A stretch of 35,035 nt of DNA from Alphaproteobacteria bacterium (GTDB lineage: Bacteria; Pseudomonadota; Alphaproteobacteria; SHVR01): the NCBI GenBank assembly GCA_009694185.1, contig SHVR01000029.1:1-35035 (forward strand), written 5' to 3'. The notes beneath the pieces were generated by a model. The model ran no database searches. It saw only the letters and a list, made by a program, of their open reading frames with translations, and was not told the origin of the DNA. Within the stretch, counting starts at the first letter, position 1. Each line of letters starts with the position of its first letter. Made by a program: the position numbers and the translations under genes. Positions 34,811 to 35,035 of this stretch are shown piece after piece.

Positions 34811-35035
34811 TTATACTAGGTCTCGATGATCGAAACCGATCATCGAGACGCCCTCAAACGCCGGGATCGGGCCATCTTCGACCAGGCGCGCGAGCGCCTG
34901 GTGATGTGCCACGCTCAGCAACGGCGGCGGGCCGGGCGCCTTCTTATCGATCAGTCCGCGCGGCCCCTCGGCATTGAACCGCACCACCCAGTCCCGAACC
35001 ACCTGAAGGCCAACGCCACCGACCGCGGCGGCTTC
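34811..35035 (-). pseudogene. IS630-family transposase remnant (runs off window)
   Basis: From the right edge the frame reads VVRDWVVRFNAEGPRGLIDK, then KAPGPPPLLSVAHHQALARL, then VEDGPIPAFEGV. This is the helix-turn-helix and linker region of IS630 transposases (the RDWVxRFNAEGxxGL and GPIPAxxGV motifs). After EGV the similarity ends at a 13-bp inverted repeat and the frame closes at TAA (34813-34811), so the DDE catalytic domain is missing. It lies 10 bp from the ispA start codon. The N-terminus is outside the window. Confidence 0.8.
34820..34849. repeat. perfect 13-bp inverted repeat at the IS630 breakpoint, upstream of ispA
   Basis: GTCTCGATGATCG (34820-34832) and CGATCATCGAGAC (34837-34849) are exact reverse complements separated by AAAC. 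The repeat starts where transposase similarity stops and ends 19 bp before the ispA ATG. A CTAG abuts it at 34816-34819. It may be a regulator's operator, the end of another small element or a by-product of the rearrangement. Confidence 0.9.

Noticed and set aside
1-35035. tRNA, rRNA or known riboswitch genes
   Set aside because: I found no T-loop-like GTTCGA-NTC pattern with matching arms, no rRNA motifs, and no preQ1, TPP or cobalamin riboswitch signature upstream of queF, the TPP enzymes or queG. A covariance-model scan (Infernal, tRNAscan-SE) would settle this.

Overview
The window looks like the chromosome of a GC-rich alphaproteobacterium, probably Rhodospirillales-like. The evidence is dense coding with strong GC bias at third positions, a hemA-type (Shemin pathway) 5-aminolevulinate synthase, and an ispA-dxs-tlyA-RNA methyltransferase operon. 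Both ends carry insertion sequences: the 5' tip of an IS66-like element at 1-147 (leaving the window leftwards) and a broken IS630-like transposase at 34811-35035. The window may therefore be an assembly contig that breaks at repeats.

Layout. 217-5628 (+): a small unknown protein, then an oxalyl-CoA-synthetase-like ligase, a PanE/ApbA-type reductase, an acyl-CoA dehydrogenase and a luciferase-like monooxygenase, a catabolic-looking cluster. A CTAG-bounded nested inverted repeat (5625-5783) separates it from queG (-). A methyltransferase-like membrane protein (+) and queF (-) follow, so two queuosine genes lie close together. 8040-9311 holds a beta/gamma-crystallin protein and a decayed outer-membrane-type pseudogene. 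9315-13655 holds a peptide-type ABC solute-binding protein translationally coupled to a hydroxypyruvate-isomerase-like gene (-), and a divergent TPP enzyme (+). 13652-17264 (-) holds a CoA-transferase and FAH-family operon followed by an acetylornithine aminotransferase gene (argD). 17453-20666 (+) holds two ABC permeases and hemA. 20670-23337 (-) holds a tiny gene with an apparent ATT start, a universal stress protein, and pdxH plus a cation efflux gene. 23471-28578 (+) holds a lipoprotein, a DnaJ-like protein, fabI, aroC and an acyl-CoA synthetase. 28583-34801 (-) holds an MFS transporter and the isoprenoid/RNA-modification operon.

The most interesting region is 14836-15096 (minus strand). 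A TTGACA promoter is placed so that transcription should start essentially at the ATG of a 21-codon open frame containing RNRRRR. A strong intrinsic terminator follows immediately, then three perfect 22-bp tandem repeats, then argD. This is the architecture of a leaderless leader-peptide attenuator, here predicted to sense arginine and control an arginine-biosynthesis gene. I know of no described arginine attenuator of this kind, but I could not search.

A second anomaly is that argD and hemA, both otherwise full length, each contain one in-frame TGA, and both stops sit in the same 8-mer, TGAACCGG. TGA is clearly a normal stop elsewhere in the window, so these are sequence errors, real nonsense mutations or readthrough sites.
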